This document shows, piece after piece, positions 7,629-14,789 of a stretch of DNA of 24,874 bases. The translations under genes and the position numbers were made by a program. Each line of letters opens with the position of its first letter. The first letter of the stretch is position 1. The notes below the pieces were generated by a model that ran no database searches, was not told the DNA's origin, and saw only the letters and a list, made by a program, of their open reading frames with translations. Origin of the DNA: a virus; IMG/VR virus record IMGVR_UViG_3300006752_000211, positions 1 to 24,874 of that record; one strand, 5' to 3'.

Positions 7629-9032
7629 ATGCAACACAAAAGTAAACTTGATCAGCTCCTTGAAAATACTCAAGGAGCACTAAGCGAAGACGAAATCGAA
7701 GTCTACGGTGGTGAAGGCGAAGCTGACGCTGATATGGATATGGGTTATGAAGATGACGAGGCAGTTGACCTCGACGCTAAAGCACCAGAATCCGCTGGAA
7801 AAGACGATCATGACTTTAAAGTCATGACCGGAGATGACGATCTCGATGGACTAATTGATCAACTCAAAAATATTGTCGATGAGCTCGAAGGTATGGAAGA
7901 TGACCTTGGTGCTGGCGATGACGAAATCGAAGTCGATGTTGAATCAGGCGACGATGAAGTAGACCTCGAGTTTGAGGACGAAGTTGAAGAAGCCAAGTGT
8001 GGTCAGCACGACGAAGACTACGGTCTAGACGAAGCTACTGACACTGCGTCTGGTGCTGGTGATGTTGCCCCTGAGGGTGGTAAAGCATCTGGTCCAGAAG
8101 CTAAAGAAGGTGGTTCTGCTGGTAAAGCTGACGATTCTAAAGTAGCTAAAGCTGCTGATGATGAAGAAGCTATCGATGATACTATCGATGCTATTGAAAA
8201 GTCTGCCCCTGGCAAAGACAATACCGCACAGACTGGTAACAAGGTTGACGTCAAGAAAACCAACCCAGCTATCGCTGGAACTGGTGAAGGTGTCGCCGAA
8301 GTCAAAGTTGAGAACGTTGAAGTCGACCTCTCGAAAGAGATTGCTGCAATCGTTTCCCTTGATTCTACTCTTTCTGAATCTGCACAAAAGAAGACTGCAA
8401 AGCTCTTCGAAAACGCAGTAAACAAGAAAGTTTCGATGATTAACCGGGAATTGAGTGCACAGTACACCGAACTCGTTGAGAGCCGTTGTGCTGACTTTGA
8501 AACTCAGCTGGTAGAAAAAGTTGATCAATACTTAGATTATGTTGTTGAAAACTACATGACTGATAACGCCCTTGCAATTGAAGAGGGTTTGAAAGTTCGT
8601 GTATCAGGTTCATTCCTCGAAGGCCTTGGCCGACTGTTTGAAGAGCATTACGTCTCTGTCCCATCTGGAAAAGTTGATCTTGTTGAGAAACTTGAAGGTG
8701 AGATTGAACAAGCCGAAGCTAAACAAAACAAATTGTATGAGCACGCAATCAAGCTACGTCGTGAGAATATCTCGCTCCGTAAAGCTTCTGCAGTCCGTAA
8801 GCTGACTGAAGGTATGAGTGCTGTTGAGGTTTCTAAGTTCAAGACTCTTGTTGAGAGTGTTGAGTACAAGAGCCAAAACCAATTTGTCAAAGCTATTGAA
8901 GCTGTAAAAGCAACACACTTTATCAACGAAGATGTTGCTACACCTGAACCGCAAGAGTTTGAAACCCTTGCTGAAGAAACTAAAGCCTCATCTATGGATA
9001 AGTACGTAAGTGCAATCCGTAGGTTCAAATAA
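7629..9032 (+). CDS. 22: Prohead core scaffold protein, gp22, with long acidic N-terminal region
   Basis: Internal scaffold of the prohead, degraded by gp21 after assembly. The C-terminal half (about 230-467) has the gp22 pattern: long charged helices, VSMINRELSAQYTELVE, a predicted coiled coil around EKLEGEIEQAEAKQNKLYEH and RKLTEGMSAVEVSKF. At 467 residues it is much longer than T4 gp22 (269). The extra part is a very Asp/Glu-rich and Ala/Gly-rich low-complexity region over about residues 20-210. Several (I/L)-x-Glu sites suit gp21 cleavage. A strong ribosome site (AGGAG) lies just before the ATG. The acidic region may stand in for the acidic tail of gp67. Confidence 0.88.
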   Translation: MQHKSKLDQLLENTQGALSEDEIEVYGGEGEADADMDMGYEDDEAVDLDAKAPESAGKDDHDFKVMTGDDDLDGLIDQLKNIVDELEGMEDDLGAGDDEIEVDVESGDDEVDLEFEDEVEEAKCGQHDEDYGLDEATDTASGAGDVAPEGGKASGPEAKEGGSAGKADDSKVAKAADDEEAIDDTIDAIEKSAPGKDNTAQTGNKVDVKKTNPAIAGTGEGVAEVKVENVEVDLSKEIAAIVSLDSTLSESAQKKTAKLFENAVNKKVSMINRELSAQYTELVESRCADFETQLVEKVDQYLDYVVENYMTDNALAIEEGLKVRVSGSFLEGLGRLFEEHYVSVPSGKVDLVEKLEGEIEQAEAKQNKLYEHAIKLRRENISLRKASAVRKLTEGMSAVEVSKFKTLVESVEYKSQNQFVKAIEAVKATHFINEDVATPEPQEFETLAEETKASSMDKYVSAIRRFK

Positions 9033-9052
9033 TCTAACTAGGAAAAAGAAAA

Positions 9053-10384
9053 ATGAAAACTACAGATCTTTTGATCGAAAAGTGGTCGCCGGTTCTGGAT
9101 GCTCCAGAAGCTGGTCAGATCCAAGATCACTACCGTAAGAGCGTAACTGCTCAAATCCTCGAAAACCAAGAGAAAGCCTTTGCTGAGCAAGGCATGATCA
9201 ACGAAGCAGTTCACGGTTCTTCTGTCTCTAACGGCGGCGTTGAGAACTGGAACCCAATCCTGATCAGCCTCGTACGTCGTGCGATGCCTAACCTGGTTGC
9301 TTATGACATTGCTGGTGTTCAGCCAATGTCTGGTCCAACTGGCCTGATCTTCGCAATGAAATCACGTTACGGTGCTAACAACTCTGGTGTTGAAGCTCTG
9401 TTCAACGAAGCTGACACAGACTTCGGTGGTGCAGGTACGCACGCTGGCGATTCTTCTTCGCTGGTAACTGGTGCTGGTGGCGCAACTGACGTTGGTGCTG
9501 GTGGTTCTGGTACAGGTGACGACATTGCTGATAACTTTGGCTTCGGTACCGGTATTGCTACCGGAACTGGTGAGGACCTTGGTTCTGGTTCGACTATGAA
9601 CGAAATGTCTTTCTCAATCGAAAAAGCAACCGTTACTGCGAAAACACGCGCGCTCAAAGCTGAGTACACGATGGAAATCGCACAGGACCTGAAAGCAATC
9701 CACGGCCTCGACGCTGAAGCTGAGCTTGCTAACATCCTGTCGACTGAAATCTTGGCTGAAATCAACCGTGAAGTTGTTCGTACGATCAACTCGAAAGCTA
9801 AGCTCGGTGCACAGACTGCTAACGTCACGACTCCAGGCGTATTCGACCTGCACACTGACGCAGACGGTCGTTGGTCGGGTGAGAAGTTTGCTGGTCTCCT
9901 GACACAGCTTGACTTCGAAGCCAACCAAATCGCGAAAGAAACACGTCGCGGTAAGGGGAACTTTGTTCTTTGTTCGTCGAACGTTGCAACTGCTCTTCAC
10001 ATGAGCGGCATGCTTGCGTACACTCCAGCCCTTAACACGAAGCTGGACGTTGACGATACAGGTAACACCTTCGCAGGTGTCCTGAACGGCAAGATCAAAG
10101 TTTACATCGATCCATATGCGACTGTTGATTACGCAACTGTTGGTTACCGTGGTACGAGCCCGTATGACGCTGGTATGTTCTACTGCCCATACGTACCTCT
10201 GACGATGGTTCGTGCTGTTAACGAGTCTACCTTCCAGCCAAAAATCGGATTCAAAACCCGTTACGGTATGGTTGCTAACCCGTTTGCTGAACCTGCAGCT
10301 GCAGTTGACAACACTGGTGCGGACCGTAGCAACGTCTACTTCCGTATCTTCCGCGTTGCAAACCTGCTGAACGCTGGTGCATAA
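9053..10384 (+). CDS. 23: Major capsid protein, gp23
   Basis: Main shell protein, 443 residues (T4 gp23 precursor: 521). The N-terminus LLIEKWSPVLDAPE and ILENQEKAFAE matches the T4 delta region. NLVAYDIAGVQPMSGPTGLIF is the family signature, and IGFKTRYGMVANPF near the C-terminus is also conserved. A probable gp21 cleavage site is Ile-Asn-Glu51/Ala52 (MINEAVHG), placed like the T4 cleavage at Glu65. A Gly/Ala/Thr-rich loop lies at about 124-175. Codon use favours the commonest codons, as expected for a highly expressed gene. There is no late promoter directly in front; the gene relies on upstream late transcripts and ends in a strong terminator. Confidence 0.97.
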   Translation: MKTTDLLIEKWSPVLDAPEAGQIQDHYRKSVTAQILENQEKAFAEQGMINEAVHGSSVSNGGVENWNPILISLVRRAMPNLVAYDIAGVQPMSGPTGLIFAMKSRYGANNSGVEALFNEADTDFGGAGTHAGDSSSLVTGAGGATDVGAGGSGTGDDIADNFGFGTGIATGTGEDLGSGSTMNEMSFSIEKATVTAKTRALKAEYTMEIAQDLKAIHGLDAEAELANILSTEILAEINREVVRTINSKAKLGAQTANVTTPGVFDLHTDADGRWSGEKFAGLLTQLDFEANQIAKETRRGKGNFVLCSSNVATALHMSGMLAYTPALNTKLDVDDTGNTFAGVLNGKIKVYIDPYATVDYATVGYRGTSPYDAGMFYCPYVPLTMVRAVNESTFQPKIGFKTRYGMVANPFAEPAAAVDNTGADRSNVYFRIFRVANLLNAGA

Positions 10385-10407
10385 GTCTAACGACTTATAA
10401 CTAACAG

Positions 10408-10439
10408 GAAGGGTCCTCTCACGAGGGCCCTTCTTTTTT
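10408..10439 (+). terminator. Strong intrinsic terminator after gp23
   Basis: GAAGGGTCCTC (10408-10418) pairs with GAGGGCCCTTC (10423-10433) in an 11-bp stem with one G-U pair, a TCAC loop and a six-T tract (10434-10439). It ends two bases before the next late promoter, isolating the capsid operon from the UvsY/UvsW operon. Confidence 0.93.
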
Positions 10440-10440
10440 A

Positions 10441-10448
10441 TATAAATA
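10441..10448 (+). promoter_or_regulatory. Late promoter (TATAAATA) for the post-gp23 operon
   Basis: Exact late box abutting the terminator and 24 bases before the next start codon. The leader would be only about 18 bases, with an AGGTGA ribosome site. It would drive the tail-tube-fold gene, uvsY and uvsW; in T4 uvsW is also expressed late. Confidence 0.87.
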
Positions 10449-10471
10449 CATGTACAGAACATAGGTGACAT

Positions 10472-10924
10472 ATGATTAATCAGACGTATACGACAGCAAC
10501 TAGCTTTGGGATGTTTATTCCAGGTGAAGAGTATGCTGGTCTTCAAATGAAAATAACTAGCTTTGGGATTCCACAAGTTAGTGCAGCTGCGGTTGAGCAA
10601 GGTACTCGTGTACTTCAGGCGAAGCACGCTGCATCAAGGGTAAAATTTGAGCCTCTACGTGTAAGTGTATTGTCGGACGGTGGACTGTCGAATATAAAGC
10701 CAGTCCATAATTGGCTTATAAATAATGTTATAGAGAATGACACAGTTACAAAGGACATTCGCGTCATTGGGTATTCTGCATCTGAGGTCCCTGTATTTAC
10801 GGTCGATTTCCATGATGCGTTTCCAACCAGTATTGACATTGATAAGTTTGATTCAATGGATTCAACCGACGCGTTAATTAAAGCACAACTCGAATTCGCG
10901 TATGACCTTTATACTTATGGATGA
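10472..10924 (+). CDS. Tail-tube-fold protein (gp19 paralogue or tail completion protein)
   Basis: 150 residues that I assign to the tail-tube fold from two stretches: VKFEPLRVSVLSDGGLSN followed by a HNWL helix (about 57-82), and FTVDFHDAFPTSIDI near 108-122. These patterns recur in T4-type tube and related tail proteins. In many marine T4-like phages the gene after gp23 is annotated as the tail completion protein gp3. This could be its counterpart, but I see no firm signature for gp3. The first 33 codons contain a 15-base exact direct repeat (10498-10512 and 10555-10569), each copy encoding TSFG. It follows its own late promoter and lies five bases before uvsY. Confidence 0.6.
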   Translation: MINQTYTTATSFGMFIPGEEYAGLQMKITSFGIPQVSAAAVEQGTRVLQAKHAASRVKFEPLRVSVLSDGGLSNIKPVHNWLINNVIENDTVTKDIRVIGYSASEVPVFTVDFHDAFPTSIDIDKFDSMDSTDALIKAQLEFAYDLYTYG

Positions 10925-10928
10925 TTAA

Positions 10929-11375
10929 ATGAAAGTTGAAGACCTTCTTTTAGAATGGAAAAAAGACTCAGAGATCAACAAGTCAAAGCTAGATGATGAG
11001 TCAATTAAAACAGCGATGCTCCACGCCAAGTACCTGGAGATCCATTCTGCTGTTAAAATCCGATACAACAAGTTACGAGCAAGACTCAAAGATCTTGAGT
11101 TTGAAAAACGTCGTTGGCTGAAAGGTACGATGACAAAAGAAGAAATGGACGATCGCGATTGGGACTATGACCCCTGGAAGGGAATGTCTAAACCGATGAA
11201 GTCCGAAATGGATGATCACCTGTTTGCTGATAGTGATGTCAAGAAGGTGGTTGAAAGATTAAAAGACACAGAGGTTCTCCTTGAAACCCTTGAGTCAATA
11301 ATGCAGAATATACAATGGAGACATCAATCGATCAAAAACTCGATTGACTTTATGAAGTTCCAAGCCGGTGGGTAA
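10929..11375 (+). CDS. uvsY: UvsY recombination mediator
   Basis: Recombination mediator that loads the UvsX recombinase onto gp32-coated single-stranded DNA in T4. It has 148 residues (T4 UvsY: 137). The N-terminus MKVEDLLLEWKKDSEINKSK and the later pattern MLHAKYLEIHSAVKIRY align with T4 UvsY. So do the central basic helix (RARLKDLEFEKRRW) and the C-terminal SIKNSIDFMKFQAGG. It overlaps uvsW by one base (TAATG), so the two are translated together. No uvsX is in this window. Confidence 0.93.
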   Translation: MKVEDLLLEWKKDSEINKSKLDDESIKTAMLHAKYLEIHSAVKIRYNKLRARLKDLEFEKRRWLKGTMTKEEMDDRDWDYDPWKGMSKPMKSEMDDHLFADSDVKKVVERLKDTEVLLETLESIMQNIQWRHQSIKNSIDFMKFQAGG

Positions 11376-12889
11376 TGACCGAAACAATAGTCCTCTCTTA
11401 TAAGAACCAAGCGAAGATTCGTATAGACTCTACTGACGGTGGAATTCTACACGAACTGCAAGAACATTTCTCGTTTTATGCTCAGGGTTATAAGTACATG
11501 CCGGCATACAAGTCCGGCATGTGGGACGGTAAGATTCGTTTGTTCGATATGAGAACGCAGACGTTACCAGCTGGTTTGTACCATGCTATACAGGAATTCG
11601 CGGCTAATAAGTCCCGGCAATACACCATCGCCCTTGAGAATAACAGTTATTTTGGCACAGTAGGATCTGCGGACAATGTCTCGTATGACGAGTTCTACGC
11701 CTTCGTTCAAGGCCTAAATCTTTCAGCCGACGGTAAACGTATTGAGCCGCGTAATTATCAGATCCAGTCTGCATATAGTGCAATCAAAAACTATAGACAG
11801 CTAATACTGTCACCGACTGGAACAGGCAAGTCTCTTATCATGTACATGATCATGAGATGGGTACTTCACTGTATGGACGGTGAAAGGTTTGTCATTATCG
11901 TTCCTACGACTACGTTGACCCACCAATTGATCAGTGACTTTGAGGATTATGCCGCTCTTGACGAAGAGTTCGCGGTCGGGGATATGTGTTACCCTATCTT
12001 TGCTGGGCAGGATAAGAAGGCACCACAGCAAGTTATTGTATCAACATGGCAGTCGTTGGCTAAGTTTGATCGTACATGGTTGATGGAAGTAGGCGGTGTT
12101 ATTGGTGACGAAGCACATACGTGTTCGGCCAAGATATGCCAGGGCATCCTCGACAAGATGACTAATGCTCAGTATCGTATTGGGACGACCGGAACCCTCG
12201 ATGGTTCAAAGGTGCATGAGATGGTTCTTGAAGGTATCTTCGGCCCTACAATTGTGGCTACCACGACGAAGGAACAGATCGACGAAGGTAACCTGGCACA
12301 GCTTCAGATCAATGTGATGAAGCTACAATATCCTGAAGAAGAACGCAGATTTGCTAAGTTCAAATACGCAGATGAGATACAGTATATTGCTAAACATGAA
12401 AAGCGCAATCGGTTTGTAGCTAAGCTTGCGCTGAATACAGAAGGCAATACCTTGGTGATGTTTCGATTTAAAGAGCATGGACAGCTTCTGTATGATATGA
12501 TCAAAGAGAAGTCAGGTGATAGACGTAAGGTCTTCCTTGTGCACGGTGAGATTGATGGTGCATATCGTAACGAAATCCGTGGCGTGGTTGAGAAAGAACA
12601 AGACGCGATCATTGTTGCGTCCATAGGTACATTCTCGACAGGTATAAATATAAAGAATTTGCATAACCTGGTATTTGCCACACCTCATAAAGGCAGAATT
12701 AAAGTATTACAGTCCCTCGGCCGGGCGTTACGTAAATCAACAGATGGACGAGAAACGATCATGTATGACATATGTGATGACCTCTCATGGAAAAAGCGTA
12801 AGAACTTTGCGCTTGTTCATTCGATCGAAAGAATCAAACAGTTTAGTGCTGAAAAGCTAAGTTATAAAATATACGATATAAAATTATAG
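11375..12889 (+). CDS. uvsW: UvsW DNA/RNA helicase
   Basis: Superfamily 2 helicase that unwinds R-loops and branched DNA and shuts off origin-dependent replication in T4. It has 504 residues (T4 UvsW: 503). The N-terminal DNA-binding domain has the conserved YKYMPAYKSGMWDGKIRLF (about 39-57). Helicase motifs in order: RNYQ (126-129), Walker A SPTGTGKS (146-153), DEAH box (245-248), IGTTGTLDG (motif III region) and QSLGRALRK (motif VI, near 450). All key residues appear intact. The start overlaps the uvsY stop. Confidence 0.96.
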   Translation: MTETIVLSYKNQAKIRIDSTDGGILHELQEHFSFYAQGYKYMPAYKSGMWDGKIRLFDMRTQTLPAGLYHAIQEFAANKSRQYTIALENNSYFGTVGSADNVSYDEFYAFVQGLNLSADGKRIEPRNYQIQSAYSAIKNYRQLILSPTGTGKSLIMYMIMRWVLHCMDGERFVIIVPTTTLTHQLISDFEDYAALDEEFAVGDMCYPIFAGQDKKAPQQVIVSTWQSLAKFDRTWLMEVGGVIGDEAHTCSAKICQGILDKMTNAQYRIGTTGTLDGSKVHEMVLEGIFGPTIVATTTKEQIDEGNLAQLQINVMKLQYPEEERRFAKFKYADEIQYIAKHEKRNRFVAKLALNTEGNTLVMFRFKEHGQLLYDMIKEKSGDRRKVFLVHGEIDGAYRNEIRGVVEKEQDAIIVASIGTFSTGINIKNLHNLVFATPHKGRIKVLQSLGRALRKSTDGRETIMYDICDDLSWKKRKNFALVHSIERIKQFSAEKLSYKIYDIKL

Positions 12890-12899
12890 GAACGTGAAT

Positions 12900-13406
12900 A
12901 TGAGTGAAGATACTGAAAAAAAAGAATGGCCTGAAGTATATGATGAGCGGATGATTAAGATCCTTACTCTATCGTCCGGTGAAAAGATTATTACGTACGT
13001 AAGAGAACTCGGTGAGTACGGACAATATATTTGTGAGAGACCATTTACGGTTTGTGCGGATCTTAAAGAGGGTGAGTACTTCCTAACCCAGTTCTGTCCA
13101 TACGCAGATACTTCAGTACCATTTGTATTCCAGACAGCAGGAGTTATTGGAGTTGCCAATACGACAGCAGACTCTCGAGCTCATTACTTCCGGTGTATTA
13201 GAGAAGAAGTTGTGGCTGAAGCTGCACAAAACGGAACTATTGATGAGAATGCAGACTTTGGTGTTATGATGGAACAGTTACAGGAACAGTTATCGACTGC
13301 ACTTGGTCCTAAAAATGACGTCGGGTTTTTTGAATCTTCCTCTGACACTGATGGTGATAACGTTGTAGATCTCTCTAATTGGTCACCTGATACTAAACCT
13401 AACTAA
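12900..13406 (+). CDS. Hypothetical protein, possibly Sm-like
   Basis: 168 residues, starting at the ATG at 12900, nine bases after an AGGA ribosome site; a GTG at 12894 in the same frame is less well placed. The N-terminal half (MIKILTLSSGEKIITYVREL, CERPFTVC, LTQFCPYADTSVPFVFQTAGVIGV) looks like a small beta-rich domain. It resembles phage proteins from T4-like cyanophages that have been likened to Sm/Hfq folds. The C-terminal 60 residues are acidic and probably unstructured. It sits at the end of the late uvsY-uvsW operon. The Sm-like suggestion is from pattern memory, so it is tentative. Confidence 0.65.
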   Translation: MSEDTEKKEWPEVYDERMIKILTLSSGEKIITYVRELGEYGQYICERPFTVCADLKEGEYFLTQFCPYADTSVPFVFQTAGVIGVANTTADSRAHYFRCIREEVVAEAAQNGTIDENADFGVMMEQLQEQLSTALGPKNDVGFFESSSDTDGDNVVDLSNWSPDTKPN

Positions 13407-13409
13407 TAC

Positions 13410-13417
13410 TATAAATA
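13410..13417 (+). promoter_or_regulatory. Late promoter (TATAAATA) facing a gene-free interval
   Basis: Exact late box four bases after the stop of the preceding gene. The next start codon is about 330 bases away and has its own early promoter, so this late promoter appears to drive a non-coding transcript or a very long leader. Confidence 0.75.
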
Positions 13418-13422
13418 CTAAT

Positions 13423-13636
13423 TCAGGTGCCTTGATGCTATATCAAGTGCACCTGCAATGGTAACTCTATTCTATTACCCCAACTCTATATACTATACCC
13501 CTGACCGTATCAGAGATAAGTAACTGAATAACCAGAATAACAGTAGTTATTTAACGTTGTCTTGAAGGTATCTTTACGATTATGTTCGTTACACGATTAT
13601 GTATACAAGTTTGCGCCAAAAAACCGCAGTTTTTAC
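13423..13636 (+). ncRNA. Candidate late non-coding RNA (13407-13744 gap)
   Basis: The interval holds no convincing ORF but begins at a late promoter with a 13-bp hairpin at its 5' end. Further possible stems are GGTAA/TTACC (13460-13464, 13475-13479) and AATAAC-AGTA-GTTATT (13536-13551). A weak A-rich/T-rich hairpin lies near 13616-13635 and could be an end point. A 10-base direct repeat (ACGATTATGT) occurs at 13576 and 13593. The end is uncertain. It could instead be a long leader for the next gene. Confidence 0.35.
13424..13455 (+). promoter_or_regulatory. Strong hairpin at the predicted 5' end of the late transcript
   Basis: CAGGTGC-CTTGAT (13424-13436) pairs with ATCAAG-GCACCTG (13442-13447, 13449-13455) in a 13-bp stem with one bulged T (13448) and a 5-base loop. 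No U-tract follows, so it is not a terminator. Its first base lies about where the transcript from the late box should begin. Confidence 0.8.
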
Positions 13637-13684
13637 CCAACTATTTTATTACAAATTCGTAATACTCCAGACCGCAATTAACTG

Positions 13685-13713
13685 TGTACAAACACGGTAA
13701 TTCGTAGTATAAT
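13685..13713 (+). promoter_or_regulatory. Early promoter A, before the membrane protein gene
   Basis: TGTACA (13685-13690), 17-base spacer, TATAAT (13708-13713, perfect consensus). The -35 box is the end of a 15-base block AATTAACTGTGTACA that also occurs at two other promoters in the window. Confidence 0.88.
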
Positions 13714-13744
13714 GTATATAAGGTTATACACAAGGAAAAAAAAT

Positions 13745-14155
13745 ATGATACAATTAATGGGATGGGTAGTCGCCATCGTAGGCTTAGCAGCGCTTGGACA
13801 TCTTATATCCCAACTCGCAAAAGCTACATGGGATGTAATGATTGCTGGATTCAGAGGTGCTTTCGGGCTCATGGTACTTCCAGCATTGATGATTATAGTC
13901 GCGATTATGTTCTTCCATCGTCGTAAGGTCAATTACGATACGTCTGAATCATGGGATGTGGTATACCGCTTTCTTGTGATTACAATGCAACTTGCATTAT
14001 GCATACTTTTAATTATGGTAGGAACCGCGATAATCACAGGATTCCAGTCGGGTGAATACGTACTTTGTTTCCAGGATCCAACAACTCCCGGCAGAGAGGT
14101 GCTTATGAAAGACGAATTTGGTAAGCCGTTTTGTATGAAAGACTGGAGAGGCTAA
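13745..14155 (+). CDS. Small integral membrane protein of unknown function
   Basis: 136 residues with three likely membrane segments: about residues 5-24 (MGWVVAIVGLAALGHLI), 35-58 (AFGLMVLPALMIIVAIMFF) and 76-98 (VITMQLALCILLIMVGTAII). The HHRRK-like basic patch after segment two suggests a cytoplasmic loop. The C-terminal tail (about 100-136) is polar with two Cys. The start at 13745 is set by the AAGGA site at 13732-13736; an upstream in-frame ATG at 13712 lies inside the promoter -10 box and cannot be used from that promoter. It is the first gene behind early promoter A. I do not recognise the family. Confidence 0.75.
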   Translation: MIQLMGWVVAIVGLAALGHLISQLAKATWDVMIAGFRGAFGLMVLPALMIIVAIMFFHRRKVNYDTSESWDVVYRFLVITMQLALCILLIMVGTAIITGFQSGEYVLCFQDPTTPGREVLMKDEFGKPFCMKDWRG

Positions 14156-14162
14156 TTAACTG

Positions 14163-14191
14163 TGTACATTACTTTAAGAACGTGTTATAAT
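14163..14191 (+). promoter_or_regulatory. Early promoter B, before gp55
   Basis: TGTACA (14163-14168), 17-base spacer, TATAAT (14186-14191) with a TG extension just before it. The block AATTAACTGTGTACA is identical to promoters A and C. It lies immediately after the stop of the membrane protein gene. Confidence 0.9.
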
Positions 14192-14228
14192 AATATTATG
14201 ATGAACACTTACATACATGGATCACAAT

Positions 14229-14789
14229 ATGGCACGATCTAAAAAGAAGCCTGAGCACTACGTCGATAACGCTAAGTTTACCCAAGCAGTCCATGAGTAC
14301 GTTATGGCCTGCCGCGAAGCTGAAGAGTGTGGTGAAGACGTACCACCTGTCACTAACTATATCGGTGAGTGTTTTTACAAGATTGCAACCGGACTAACAT
14401 ACACTCGTAAATTTATACGTCGTACCTACAAAGAAGAACTGGCGATGGATGCGATTGAAGACTGTCTCAAGCGTATACGTAATTACAATATCGATGCATC
14501 AACACGTACTGGTAAACCAAATGCGTTTGCGTACTTTACCCAGATTTGTTATTACTCGTTCCTTCGTACCGTTGAACGTCATAACAAAGAGTTACGTAAG
14601 AAGCTTCGGTTTATCGAGAAGACCGCAATCGAGATTGGTGCATCAACTGAGTACGGTGACACTAACAAAGTCCTAGAATATCTTGACGAGGTACGAGCTC
14701 CATGGGAGAACGCAGTACCACAGCCAAAAAAAGAAGAACCAAAACCTAAGGTTGAAAAGGCCAAAGGTCTGGAGAAGTTTGCCAAATGA
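14229..14789 (+). CDS. 55: Late-transcription sigma factor, gp55
   Basis: Phage sigma-like factor that directs host RNA polymerase to TATAAATA promoters, in T4 together with gp33 and the sliding clamp gp45. It has 186 residues (T4 gp55: 185). The N-terminus (HYVDNAKFTQAVHEYV) and the sigma region 2-like part (IEDCLKRIRNYN, GKPNAFAYFTQICYYSFLRTVERHNKELRKKLRF) match the family; the latter is the -10-binding helix region. The C-terminal KPKVEKAKGLEKFAK-type tail would be expected to carry the clamp-binding end. The start at 14229 has a weak GGA site; an in-frame ATG at 14217 is possible. It overlaps gp47 by 4 bases (ATGA). Confidence 0.93.
   Translation: MARSKKKPEHYVDNAKFTQAVHEYVMACREAEECGEDVPPVTNYIGECFYKIATGLTYTRKFIRRTYKEELAMDAIEDCLKRIRNYNIDASTRTGKPNAFAYFTQICYYSFLRTVERHNKELRKKLRFIEKTAIEIGASTEYGDTNKVLEYLDEVRAPWENAVPQPKKEEPKPKVEKAKGLEKFAK

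Noticed and set aside
8018-8528. Two minus-strand ORFs opposite gp22
   Set aside because: Produced by the acidic repeats of gp22 read in reverse; Ser/Phe-rich nonsense with no motifs.
10451-10479. TGTACA just after the 10441 late box
   Set aside because: At 17-base spacing the -10 would be GATTAA, a poor match, and would overlap the start codon.
9614-10627. Long minus-strand ORF (337 codons) opposite gp23
   Set aside because: Shadow of the strongly biased codons of gp23; low-complexity Cys/Arg/Ser composition, no ribosome site, and it crosses the gp23 terminator.
10717-10724. TATAAATA inside the tube-fold gene
   Set aside because: Could serve uvsY about 200 bases on, but a better late promoter at 10441 already covers the operon.
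11496-11522. Perfect 9-base inverted repeat ACATGCCGG/CCGGCATGT in uvsW
   Set aside because: It encodes the conserved UvsW motif YMPAYKSGMW, so the symmetry is explained by coding.
12643-12650. TATAAATA inside uvsW
   Set aside because: It encodes the conserved helicase residues GINIKN and lies about 250 bases before the next gene; probably chance from codon content.
13712-13744. Upstream ATG for the membrane protein
   Set aside because: The ATG at 13712 overlaps the promoter -10 box, so it cannot be on the early transcript; 13745 has a good ribosome site.
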